Assembly (NCBI GenBank): GCA_963974915.1
Contig: CAXBES010000014.1
Coordinates: 49,633-113,632 of the forward strand
DNA length: 64,000 nt
Source of the DNA: CAXBES01 sp963974915
GTDB taxonomy: Bacteria > Bacteroidota > Bacteroidia > Flavobacteriales > Flavobacteriaceae
Direction: 5' to 3'
Both the position numbers and the translations under genes were made by a program. The notes beneath the pieces were generated by a model, which had not been told where the DNA came from, did not search any database, and saw nothing but the letters and a program-made list of their open reading frames with translations. Position 1 is the first letter of the stretch. Each line of letters begins with the position of its first letter. Shown one piece after another: positions 27,311 to 35,223 of the stretch.

Positions 27311-27468
27311 TGTTTTTTGTTTTGTAAAATTTATAATTGTTCTTTTTCTGAATAGCATATTGAAAATTTAATGCCAAAACAAAACACTAACGCTAATCGA
27401 TTATAAATGTCTGTAATAAAGCTATTTAATGAATTTTTATCTCAACAAACCATATAACGTGACTGTAT

Positions 27469-27500
27469 AATTACACAACTTTGTGTGTAATAATTACACA
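27469..27500. promoter_or_regulatory. Imperfect palindromic element with repeated ATTACACA
   Basis: TTACACAACT (27471-27480) and TTGTGTGTAA (27481-27490) form an inverted repeat, and ATTACACA occurs again at 27493-27500. The element lies 16 bases from the arfB stop, upstream of the small PepSY-like gene. It may be an operator or a weak terminator for the arfB operon; the sequence alone does not decide. Confidence 0.35.
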
Positions 27501-27516
27501 GTTTTTGGGTAAGAGG

Positions 27517-27921
27517 TCAGTCTATGGATGGAGGACGTCTGTTTTTCTTTTTTAAAGCCTGTTCTTTCTTAGACTTTAGTCTTTTCTGAATAGCACTTTT
27601 AGAAGGTTTCGTTTTTTTTCTGGGCTTTGCAACCGTTAAACTCTGCTTCAGTAATTCTAGCATTCGTTCAAGAACGATGGCTTTATTACGATGCTGACTT
27701 CTGGTCTCTCCACATTGTAAAGTTAAAATGCCTTCCGAAGAAATTCTGTTACTGAGTTTTTGCTGTAACCTTTCCTTTTCCAGATCTGTAAAGGCTTCCG
27801 AAGAAATAATATCAAGAGAGATCTCAACTTTAGTGGCAGTTTTATTAACATGTTGCCCACCCGGACCACTACTTCTAACCGCCTTATACTGAAACTCTTT
27901 TATTACGACATCTGTTTGCAT
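27517..27921 (-). CDS. arfB: Peptidyl-tRNA hydrolase / ribosome rescue factor ArfB
   Basis: ArfB (YaeJ) releases peptides from ribosomes stalled at the end of truncated mRNAs. The 134-residue protein has the catalytic GGQ in SSGPGGQHVNKTATKV near residue 20 and a basic C-terminal tail (KKKTKPSKSAIQKRLKSKK) that enters the empty mRNA channel. Release factor codon-recognition domains are absent, as expected. Its start codon overlaps the stop of the upstream fusion gene by one base, so it is the last gene of that operon. Confidence 0.95.
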   Translation of the reverse strand: MQTDVVIKEFQYKAVRSSGPGGQHVNKTATKVEISLDIISSEAFTDLEKERLQQKLSNRISSEGILTLQCGETRSQHRNKAIVLERMLELLKQSLTVAKPRKKTKPSKSAIQKRLKSKKEQALKKKNRRPPSID

Positions 27922-30017
27922 TAAATACTGGGTCGGTGTTCTTTATTAAGCAAATCGTTAACCGTTTTTACCGGATTAAAAGTTTCGATCGGGACCTCAA
28001 TGCATACAGTGTTCCAATTGGCCATAGAACCATTCCATAGACCGGGACGTTCTAATGCCTTTAGCGGCTTGCCGTTTTCCGACTTGCTGGAAATTAAGCC
28101 TGCTTCCGGATCGATATAGTTTAGCAAATTGAATTTATCACCCTTGTAATCCCTAACCCCGCAAACAATATCTACCGGATTAAAATGCGTTGCTTCATTT
28201 ACTATTGCTTTTTGATGCGGATTGGAAGTATCTATTTGCACCATTTCTACAATTTGAAGTGATATGCGTCCATCTTTTCTAACCCAATACGGGCCACCAC
28301 CCGGGGCACCTGTATTTCTCACCATTCCACACACTCTAATTGGTCTGTTTAAAAGTGAGAAGAATGTAGAAGAATCGTAACTAATTTCCTTAATATTGAG
28401 TTCATTCCATAAAAAAGATTTTATCTCTTTCATTTGTTCCTCGTTCGGTTTCTCTTCTGAAAGAATTCTAAGATAATGAAAGATCTTTCCTTGTAACCAA
28501 AGAAGCTTACCAGCGAGTACTTTTTTATAAAATGCCACGCTTTCCACATAATCTTCGGTAACTACATTATCAATATTCTTAATAAAAATAAGATCTGCAT
28601 CGATCTCGTTTAAATTTTTAATGAGCGCGCCATGACCGGAAGGACGAAATACCAGCTCCCCTTTTTCATTTCTGAAGGGTTTATTCTCCGGCGTTACTGC
28701 AATGGTATCTGTAGCCTTATCCTGAAACGAATACGTAATATTAAAATTTGTTTTGGTCTTTTTACTCACTCTGTTTTTAATTCCTTCAAACTCTTCCTTA
28801 AAGAAGGGTAAATGTTTTTCAGAAAAAGTAAAGTGCAAATAAGCTTCATCGATTGAACACGCGTAAAAGGCGGTTTCATAAAGTTGTTCTTCAAAAGCGG
28901 TAGTCGCGTATTTAGAATACTTATGAAAAGGAATTAAACCTTTTGGAAGTTGTGAAAAGTTGAGACCTTCCTTATCCAACATGGTTTTTACAAAAACATA
29001 AGACCGCATTCCCTTGGTAGAGTGCTTATAGTCTGGATAATTTTCGCGAATTTTTTTCCGTACCATACTAACGAAAGCAAATTCTTTGATGGAACTCAAA
29101 AACCTGCTTAAAGCCGGATAGTTGCCTTTTTTCAGAAAGACATTCAGACTCTGCTTTTCGGGATCATAAAGTTCTAAGAAATTATGCAGAAACTTAAACA
29201 TCCGGGTTGCTGCTCCAGAAGCCGGGATAAACTTAACAAGATCGAGGTGCTCCTTTTTTTCTTCAAAGTGATCGACGAATTTTTGTTTATTATCTTCTGA
29301 AAGTACTTCTATACCATTGCCAACAGATGCCGAAGTAACAATATCTGCAAATGGGATCCCATCAACAAATGTATTTATTTGGTCAACAACTTTTTCTTTA
29401 GACAGCCCATACTCCTCAATTTGCTGTTCATCTTTTTTTGTTAACATACGCTTTGCCTCAATGAGTTTTTTAACGGTTTTAATAGCAATTGCCAGGCGCT
29501 CTTCTTTAGAGCCCTCTAACTTTTGAAAATTAAGGTGGTCGTATTTGTTTAGTTGAGTTTCAAAATTACAAAACAAATTCTCCCTATCATCGGGTCTATC
29601 ACGCAAATCGTCGAAAAAAAATGGCACATCTATGCCTGTAAGTAAGTAAAGTGCGTAAGAATTTTCTTTGGCGTACTTAGCTATCGGTTCCGGACAAAAG
29701 CCATTGTAATAATATTCTGAGTAAACTTTTAACTCCAATAAATTGGTGTCGCAAAAAAGGATGGTATCGGTTTTGGCTGCCGCTTCATTTTCAGCCTTCA
29801 TTTGTCCCACGGCTATAGGCATCAAATCATCTATGGTACATCTCTCCCTTTTGGTATCCCACTTTTCCTGAAGATATTCGCGCATATACTCGGGTACCCA
29901 TAATGTATTAAAATGCTCAGCCAGTTGCTTTGCCAAGGTCGTTTTACCGGTAGATTCGGGGCCGTATAAAACTACTTTTATGCAGCTACAGGGTTGTTGC
30001 TTAAGTGCTTCTTCCAT
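27921..30017 (-). CDS. Fusion: NadR-like kinase domain plus DUF4301 (UGPase-like) domain
   Basis: The 698-residue protein has two parts. Residues 1-190 form a NadR-type P-loop kinase with Walker A GPESTGKTT (19-27), FCDTNLLE (about 88-95) and the FFDDLRDRPDDRE lid region (about 134-146). Residues 191-698 match stand-alone DUF4301 proteins, starting at an internal Met (29447) that would be the start of a separate gene. The DUF4301 part shows PASGAATRM (265-273), RPSGHGAL (458-465) and FIKNIDNV (478-485), which resemble UDP-sugar pyrophosphorylase motifs. No stop or frameshift separates the halves. The start overlaps pnuC by 40 bases. Confidence 0.85.
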   Translation of the reverse strand: MEEALKQQPCSCIKVVLYGPESTGKTTLAKQLAEHFNTLWVPEYMREYLQEKWDTKRERCTIDDLMPIAVGQMKAENEAAAKTDTILFCDTNLLELKVYSEYYYNGFCPEPIAKYAKENSYALYLLTGIDVPFFFDDLRDRPDDRENLFCNFETQLNKYDHLNFQKLEGSKEERLAIAIKTVKKLIEAKRMLTKKDEQQIEEYGLSKEKVVDQINTFVDGIPFADIVTSASVGNGIEVLSEDNKQKFVDHFEEKKEHLDLVKFIPASGAATRMFKFLHNFLELYDPEKQSLNVFLKKGNYPALSRFLSSIKEFAFVSMVRKKIRENYPDYKHSTKGMRSYVFVKTMLDKEGLNFSQLPKGLIPFHKYSKYATTAFEEQLYETAFYACSIDEAYLHFTFSEKHLPFFKEEFEGIKNRVSKKTKTNFNITYSFQDKATDTIAVTPENKPFRNEKGELVFRPSGHGALIKNLNEIDADLIFIKNIDNVVTEDYVESVAFYKKVLAGKLLWLQGKIFHYLRILSEEKPNEEQMKEIKSFLWNELNIKEISYDSSTFFSLLNRPIRVCGMVRNTGAPGGGPYWVRKDGRISLQIVEMVQIDTSNPHQKAIVNEATHFNPVDIVCGVRDYKGDKFNLLNYIDPEAGLISSKSENGKPLKALERPGLWNGSMANWNTVCIEVPIETFNPVKTVNDLLNKEHRPSI

Positions 30018-30610
30018 GAAATATATCCAAAAATGGCTATAAAGGTAAATATAAGATATTGGAAGCTCGTAAAAGTAAACCCTTTATAAAAATAAAGTGG
30101 TACAGAAATCACATCCCCTACGATCCAATATATCCAATTCTCAATTTTTCGTTTGGCCATTAACCACATCCCCACAAAAAAGATCCCTGTAGTTATGGTG
30201 TCTACGTAAGCAGTCCAGTCGTTCCATTTGTCGAAGATCCGGTAAATAACAAATACGAATAAAAGTGTAGCAAGAAATATTAAGATCGAATATTGTTGCT
30301 CCCGTTTTGTGGTTTTCGAAATAGGGGTAACATGAGTCGCATCCACCTTACGAGTCCAAATAAACCAGCCGTAAACACTCATTATAAAATAATAAGCATT
30401 GATCATCATATCGCCCAGCAACGACCATTTTAAAAGTAAATACACGAAGATCGCGGTACTGATCATCCCCGTAGGGAAGACCCAAATTTTGTTCTCTTTA
30501 GAGAACCAAACAGATAAAAATCCAAAGATCACCGCAACGATTTCCAGAACAATATCCACCCTGTCGTAATCCTGATATTGACCAAATAAAAATTCAAAAA
30601 TGGGGCTCAT
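29978..30610 (-). CDS. pnuC: PnuC-family vitamin transporter (nicotinamide riboside or thiamine)
   Basis: The 210-residue protein has about seven hydrophobic helices and the family features WIVGDVISVPLYFYKG and NDWTAYVDTITTG. PnuC proteins move unphosphorylated vitamins by facilitated diffusion, with a cytoplasmic kinase trapping the product. Two neighbours point to different cargos: the NadR-like kinase to nicotinamide riboside, the thiamine-binding-like protein to thiamine (PnuT). The gene overlaps both, by 40 and 17 bases. Without the cargo known, the symbol is a family label. Confidence 0.85.
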   Translation of the reverse strand: MSPIFEFLFGQYQDYDRVDIVLEIVAVIFGFLSVWFSKENKIWVFPTGMISTAIFVYLLLKWSLLGDMMINAYYFIMSVYGWFIWTRKVDATHVTPISKTTKREQQYSILIFLATLLFVFVIYRIFDKWNDWTAYVDTITTGIFFVGMWLMAKRKIENWIYWIVGDVISVPLYFYKGFTFTSFQYLIFTFIAIFGYISWKKHLSNNPVAA

Positions 30611-30854
30611 ACTCGCTTCTGTCGGTTTTTACTATTTTTATATACAGCAATCCATTTTCGACGGCTTCTAAGGCTGTTTTCATTTCCTTCTGAAGTACTT
30701 TCATTACCTGATCATAATCACCGTAAACTTGGGTACTCAACGGATTCTCCAATACTGTTAGTCCCGAGCCTCGCAGTTGTTGAATGAAATTTATAATTGC
30801 AGGCTCAAAAGAATCCTGAAGTGGTGTTAATGTTAATTCTACAGAAATTTTCAT
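30594..30854 (-). CDS. MTH1187/YkoF-type thiamine-binding-like protein
   Basis: The 86-residue protein matches the small MTH1187/DUF77 family, related to the thiamine-binding YkoF: MKISVELTLTPL at the start, a central VYGDYDQVMKVLQ, and a ferredoxin-like fold pattern. Members are cytoplasmic and several bind thiamine or its pyrimidine part. It lies nine bases after the geranylgeranylglyceryl-phosphate-synthase-like gene and overlaps pnuC, so it belongs to the same operon. Confidence 0.8.
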   Translation of the reverse strand: MKISVELTLTPLQDSFEPAIINFIQQLRGSGLTVLENPLSTQVYGDYDQVMKVLQKEMKTALEAVENGLLYIKIVKTDRSEYEPHF

Positions 30855-30863
30855 ATCCTATTC

Positions 30864-31565
30864 TTAAATTTGAGTTTCATAAACCGTTCCCATAACAACC
30901 ATATCTGCTCCGGCACCGTATGCCTTATTCATTTGTTCTTTTCTTCTAATGCCCCCACCAACGATCAACGGAATCGAAATTGCTTTCTTTACTTCAGAAA
31001 TAATACCTGGTAATACAGGAATTTGGGCTCCACTACCAGCTTCCAAATAGAGCAACTTCGCACCCATGTATTGCCCGGCCAATGCGGTACGAACAATTTG
31101 CAACACATCGTCTTGAGACATTGGGGCAGTGCCACTAACACGTGCAACCGAAGAATTATTCCCGCCATCTACCAATATATAACCTGTTGGGATCACTTCT
31201 AAATTAGTTTTAGATAGTTTTTCTACAGATTTCACCTGCTGACCAATAAGATACTCCGGATTTCGTCCGGAAATAAGGGACAAAAAGAGAAGTGCATCTG
31301 CTCTATCGGTAATTTGAGAATGATCTCCGGGAAAAAGAAAAACCGGTAATTTACAGTTTGCTTTCAGGGCTTTTACCGCCGTTTCTGTATGTCCATTAGC
31401 AACTGTACTTCCACCTACGAACAAATGTGTGGTTTCCTTCGGGATTTTCTTCAGAAAAGAAGTCACTTCAGAAATAGAAAATTTATCCGGATCTATTAAA
31501 ATAGCAAGGCATTTTTGTTTTTCAGAAATAAGTTTCAGAATAGAATTGTAATGCATTAATATCAT
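30864..31565 (-). CDS. Geranylgeranylglyceryl phosphate synthase family protein (PcrB-like)
   Basis: The 233-residue TIM-barrel protein has the family signature AILIDPDKF near the N-terminus, LFVGGSTVANG, and the phosphate-binding end PLIVGGGIRRKEQMNKAYGAGADMVVMGT. Archaeal members make GGGP for membrane lipids; bacterial PcrB uses heptaprenyl diphosphate. Bacteroidota homologues have been linked to geranylgeranylglyceryl phosphate, but the lipid's role is unclear. I chose the ATG at 31565, two bases after the PPTase stop; a second ATG at 31556 is also possible. Confidence 0.88.
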   Translation of the reverse strand: MILMHYNSILKLISEKQKCLAILIDPDKFSISEVTSFLKKIPKETTHLFVGGSTVANGHTETAVKALKANCKLPVFLFPGDHSQITDRADALLFLSLISGRNPEYLIGQQVKSVEKLSKTNLEVIPTGYILVDGGNNSSVARVSGTAPMSQDDVLQIVRTALAGQYMGAKLLYLEAGSGAQIPVLPGIISEVKKAISIPLIVGGGIRRKEQMNKAYGAGADMVVMGTVYETQI

Positions 31566-31567
31566 TT

Positions 31568-32197
31568 TTATTGAAGTAATGCGTAGGCGCAAGTAAACTC
31601 GTCGAATTCCAGAAAACTAACATCATAATCAACTCTCACATCTTCAAAGCTAACATTGGCGGTGGTATCACTGGCTTCCAGTCTAAAATCTTCTACATAA
31701 ATATTCTGAATAAAACTCACCCCAGGGGTAGCGAAACTTTTATAGAGCGATTCTTTGGCGCACCAAACAATAGTTAGCTTTCGCATAATAGCATCGTCGT
31801 TGGCCAAAGTTCGGTATTCTTCAATTGGCGTAAATTTGTGAGCGATCTTTAAGATCTTTAATCGCTGTTTTTCTATATCAATCCCTACCTCCATATCACT
31901 TACGATGATAGCCGAAAAAATAAACGAATGAGTGATAGAAATATGTTTATCGTCCTTTAAATGCGGTTTCCCATGGTCGTCGTAATACAAATCGAAATCT
32001 GTATAACCCTCAAGAGCTAAAAGTTTCCTTACACTCATAAAACCCCGGCGATGCAGATCACTTTTCATTCCATCTACTCGCTCCCTGCAATGTGTAGTGA
32101 GCTCAACTCCCCGAGAGAGTTCATCAAACGATTCTTCTATCTTCCAAATGAGGACTTTAGTGCTTTTGTTAACTGTTATAGTTTTGTAAAGAGGCAT
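31568..32197 (-). CDS. 4'-phosphopantetheinyl transferase superfamily protein
   Basis: PPTases convert apo carrier proteins to holo form by transferring phosphopantetheine from CoA. The 209-residue protein has the three signatures: ISITHSFIFSA, VGIDIE with the Mg-binding Asp and Glu, and IVWCAKESLYK. This Sfp-like two-domain layout may serve fatty acid or polyketide carrier proteins. I chose the ATG at 32197; the longer frame to 32290 would run through the ahcY promoter. It is the first gene of the minus-strand operon. Confidence 0.9.
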   Translation of the reverse strand: MPLYKTITVNKSTKVLIWKIEESFDELSRGVELTTHCRERVDGMKSDLHRRGFMSVRKLLALEGYTDFDLYYDDHGKPHLKDDKHISITHSFIFSAIIVSDMEVGIDIEKQRLKILKIAHKFTPIEEYRTLANDDAIMRKLTIVWCAKESLYKSFATPGVSFIQNIYVEDFRLEASDTTANVSFEDVRVDYDVSFLEFDEFTCAYALLQ

Positions 32198-32218
32198 AAA
32201 TATGTTAGAGATATTACG

Positions 32219-32226
32219 TACTTTTG
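32219..32226 (+). promoter_or_regulatory. Bacteroidota -7 box for ahcY
   Basis: TACTTTTG matches TAnnTTTG exactly and lies 58 bases upstream of the ahcY start. A TTAG about 15-19 bases upstream could be the -33 element. Confidence 0.55.
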
Positions 32227-32283
32227 CAGTCGAAAAATTAATTTTAACAGATTCCCTGCTTATAGGGAATAAAGATAATAAAT

Positions 32284-33600
32284 ATGTCAACGAACACAGT
32301 ACCTTACACCGCTTATAAAGTAAAAGATATTTCCCTGGCAGATTGGGGACGTAAAGAAATTGAACTTGCCGAAGCAGAAATGCCCGGTTTAATGTCTTTA
32401 AGAGAAGAGTATAAAGATGAGCAACCGTTAAAAGGTGCTCGTATCGCCGGATGTCTGCACATGACTATTCAAACAGCCGTTCTTATTGAAACATTACAAG
32501 CCCTGGGAGCCGATGTTACCTGGAGTTCTTGTAATATTTTCTCTACACAAGACCAGGCTGCTGCTGCGGTAGCTGCTGCCGGAACACCCGTTTATGCCTG
32601 GAAAGGTATGACAGAAGAAGAGTTCGACTGGTGTATTGAACAAACTCTGTTCTTTGGTGAAGACCGTAAGCCATTAAATATGATACTTGACGATGGAGGT
32701 GACCTTACCAATATGGTTTTAGACAAATACCCTGAATTGACGTCAGGAATTAAAGGCTTGAGTGAAGAAACTACTACAGGAGTTCACCGTTTATATGAAC
32801 GAGTAAAAAAGGGAACTCTTCCTATGCCGGCTATTAATATTAACGATAGTGTTACAAAATCTAAATTTGATAATAAGTACGGATGTCGCGAAAGTGCTGT
32901 AGATGCGATTAGACGTGCAACCGATGTGATGCTTGCCGGTAAACGTGTTGTAGTTTGTGGTTATGGAGATGTTGGAAAAGGTACCGCTGCTTCGTTTAAA
33001 GGAGCCGGTTCTATTGTTACCGTTACCGAAATCGACCCGATCTGTGCACTTCAGGCTGCGATGGACGGATTTGAGGTTAAGCGTTTGGAAACCGTTGTTG
33101 GAAATGCAGATATCGTAATAACTACCACAGGAAACAAGGATATTGTTCAAGGAAAACATTTTCAGGCGATGAAAGATAAAACCATCGTTTGTAATATTGG
33201 ACATTTTGATAACGAGATCGCAGTTTCATGGCTTAACGACAATTACGGAAACACTAAGGTTGAGATCAAACCTCAGGTAGATAAATACACTATCGATGGA
33301 AAAGACATCATTCTTTTGGCCGAAGGTCGTTTGGTGAATTTAGGTTGTGCTACAGGTCACCCAAGTTTTGTAATGAGTAACTCGTTTACCAATCAGACGT
33401 TGGCACAAATTGAATTGTGGAAACACAGCGACAGATACGAAAATGAAGTTTATATGCTTCCGAAGCACTTAGATGAGAAAGTGGCACAATTGCACTTGGC
33501 AAAGATTGGTGTTGAGTTAACCGAACTTCGTGAAGATCAGGCAGAATACATTGGAGTTCCTGTAAAAGGTCCATTCAAGCCAGAGTATTATAGATACTAA
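32284..33600 (+). CDS. ahcY: Adenosylhomocysteinase
   Basis: AhcY hydrolyses S-adenosylhomocysteine to adenosine and homocysteine, relieving inhibition of methyltransferases. The 438-residue protein has the first signature SCNIFSTQDQAAAA near residue 83, the NAD-binding GKRVVVCGYGDVGKGTA near 220, and the C-terminal ending KPEYYRY. The length is normal. It is transcribed divergently from the PPTase operon. I saw no SAH or SAM riboswitch in the short leader. Confidence 0.98.
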   Translation: MSTNTVPYTAYKVKDISLADWGRKEIELAEAEMPGLMSLREEYKDEQPLKGARIAGCLHMTIQTAVLIETLQALGADVTWSSCNIFSTQDQAAAAVAAAGTPVYAWKGMTEEEFDWCIEQTLFFGEDRKPLNMILDDGGDLTNMVLDKYPELTSGIKGLSEETTTGVHRLYERVKKGTLPMPAININDSVTKSKFDNKYGCRESAVDAIRRATDVMLAGKRVVVCGYGDVGKGTAASFKGAGSIVTVTEIDPICALQAAMDGFEVKRLETVVGNADIVITTTGNKDIVQGKHFQAMKDKTIVCNIGHFDNEIAVSWLNDNYGNTKVEIKPQVDKYTIDGKDIILLAEGRLVNLGCATGHPSFVMSNSFTNQTLAQIELWKHSDRYENEVYMLPKHLDEKVAQLHLAKIGVELTELREDQAEYIGVPVKGPFKPEYYRY

Positions 33601-33961
33601 ATAGAAGAAATGTTACCTCGAACGTAGTGAGAGGTCTCATCCACTTATAAATTAAAGAAAAGCCTTTGCGTTAGTTGGGCAATTCCCGGACGCTCGCTAA
33701 CGCTCGGTCTGGATCGGGCTTTCGCTGCTAGTTTTGCAAAACCCCTTGTAGAAGTTTGACAAAAGCTATTCGCTCTATCCCTATTGCAAAAAGTAGAATA
33801 CTGAATTTCATTAGATGGTTTTAAGAAAGAGCATCAATATATATACCGACTTGAAGTGGAAAGTCTACCCTAAGGTTTACAAAGCGTCAGGAGTCGAGTA
33901 CGAAGTCGAAAGAAAAAAGAAAAGATGAGCGATGCGGGATATTAGTTTATGGTATAATTGT
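33601..33961. repeat. Gene-free stretch with REP-like intergenic elements (361 bases)
   Basis: The left part is unusually GC-rich for this genome. ACCTC (33613-33617) faces GAGAGGT (33630-33636), and CCGGAC...GTCTGG encloses a direct repeat of CGCTCG (about 33688-33716). These resemble short dispersed intergenic elements common in Flavobacteriaceae, from memory. No ORF with coding character is seen to the start of the DUF3052 gene stop at 33962. Confidence 0.45.
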
Positions 33962-34372
33962 TTAGCGATCTTTCGTGCGATACACAAACTTCAATCCGCT
34001 CCAGTCCTTATCAATAGCCGCCACTTTAATATCAACCAAACCTACATTCAACAACATATAATCTCTCACAGCCTCTCTATGTATATCGGTTGCAATTTTA
34101 GAAGTACCCTTGGGCCAACTTACCCACAGCATTCCGGTCTTTTTAAGGAAGGATTTCAATGAAAGCGCCTGATTTTCAAGGCTGGAAATTGTGTTGCAAA
34201 AAAGATGTATAAAATCTAACGATTCGGTTTCAGGATTTTTAGCCAGTACGACATTCTCGGGGAAATCTGAAAAAAGACTAAAATAGTGCTTGGGTTGGTT
34301 GACCAACATTATGGAAAACCCGTCTTTAATTCCAAGTTTTCGAGCCAAAGGAGTTTTTGAGTAGCCTTGCAT
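33962..34372 (-). CDS. DUF3052 family protein
   Basis: The 136-residue protein begins QGYSKTPLARKLGIKDGF, the typical opening of DUF3052 proteins, and contains LWVSWPKGTSKIATDI and a KVAAIDKDWSGLKFV ending, both family-typical. The function is unknown; the protein is soluble and probably cytoplasmic. It lies downstream of the small exported protein gene on the same strand with a 19-base gap, so the two may be cotranscribed. Confidence 0.85.
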   Translation of the reverse strand: MQGYSKTPLARKLGIKDGFSIMLVNQPKHYFSLFSDFPENVVLAKNPETESLDFIHLFCNTISSLENQALSLKSFLKKTGMLWVSWPKGTSKIATDIHREAVRDYMLLNVGLVDIKVAAIDKDWSGLKFVYRTKDR

Positions 34373-34391
34373 GTGATTCTATTTAAGTTGA

Positions 34392-34724
34392 TCACTTCCG
34401 CTTTCTAAAAATATAGCTCATCCAAACAGGGTCGTTATCTTCTGAAACAACTGCTTGACGCTCTACAAACTCCCAATTATTAGCATTCATATAATTGAGC
34501 AGTGTCGATGTCTCTTCAATATCCTCGATTTCATCAACGGTGATATTCTTACCCACCAACGACTGTTGTTCTTCAACTTTTATTCTCTTAACTTTTCCGC
34601 GGTTATTTGCTTTTTGTACTACAATGATCTCTAAAAAATCATATTTGGTAATTTCCTGAGAATATACATTAGAAGAAAATAAAACACACAATGCGAATAA
34701 CAGTATAGGAGTTGCTTTTTTCAT
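34392..34724 (-). CDS. Hypothetical exported protein
   Basis: The 110-residue protein has a signal peptide ending near VYSQ (residue 22) and a short mature part with a YDFLEIIVVQK strand and a WEFVERQAVV segment. I do not recognise the family. The lack of Cys at the cleavage site argues against a lipoprotein, so it is likely periplasmic. Confidence 0.6.
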   Translation of the reverse strand: MKKATPILLFALCVLFSSNVYSQEITKYDFLEIIVVQKANNRGKVKRIKVEEQQSLVGKNITVDEIEDIEETSTLLNYMNANNWEFVERQAVVSEDNDPVWMSYIFRKRK

Positions 34725-34875
34725 GAAGGTGAATATATAGATGATTGTTTTATGAGTTGCACTAATTTACAAAAATTGTATGCAAACTGTATTAAATGAT
34801 CTATTGTGCATAGAAATAAAGTTCGCATAAGGAATCGGCCTACGGCAGAAAGACCCTATGACCATCCAAATAAAA

Positions 34876-34903
34876 AACCCTCTCCGCAACTGCAAAGAGG
34901 GTT
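34876..34903 (-). terminator. Rho-independent terminator of rplU-rpmA
   Basis: AACCCTCT (34876-34883) pairs with AGAGGGTT (34896-34903), and on the minus strand the stem is followed by a T tract. It is 22 bases after the rpmA stop. Confidence 0.85.
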
Positions 34904-34924
34904 CTTAATATAATCTAAATAATC

Positions 34925-35188
34925 TTAAGCTTCTGCGTTAGGAACGATAGAAACGTACGATTTGTTATCCTTCTTTTTGGTAAATTTTACTACACCGTCT
35001 ACTTTAGCGTGTAACGTATGGTCTTTTCCACCGTATACATTCTCACCTGGATGGTGTGTATTACCTCTTTGTCTTACAATGATATTTCCAGCAATAGCAG
35101 ATTGACCACCAAATATCTTAACACCAAGGCGTTTCGATTCTGATTCTCTACCGTTCTTAGAACTACCAACTCCTTTTTTATGAGCCAT
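34925..35188 (-). CDS. rpmA: Ribosomal protein bL27
   Basis: bL27 is a large-subunit protein whose N-terminal arm reaches the peptidyl transferase centre. The 87-residue sequence begins MAHKKGVGSSKNGRESESKRLGVK and contains IIVRQRGNTHHPGENVY, both hallmark segments. There is no long N-terminal extension of the Firmicutes type. It follows rplU by 35 bases, as in most bacteria. Confidence 0.98.
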   Translation of the reverse strand: MAHKKGVGSSKNGRESESKRLGVKIFGGQSAIAGNIIVRQRGNTHHPGENVYGGKDHTLHAKVDGVVKFTKKKDNKSYVSIVPNAEA

Positions 35189-35223
35189 CTTGTTTCGGTT
35201 TTATATATTATACTTAAGCAGAA

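Noticed and set aside
32198..32283. SAM or SAH riboswitch before ahcY
   Set aside because: The leader is short and none of the conserved riboswitch blocks is present.
32198..32290. Longer N-terminus for the PPTase
   Set aside because: It would cover the ahcY promoter box and adds no conserved sequence.
33601..33961. Remnant of a mobile element in the GC-rich gap
   Set aside because: No transposase fragment or terminal inverted repeats could be read; it is better described as REP-like intergenic sequence.
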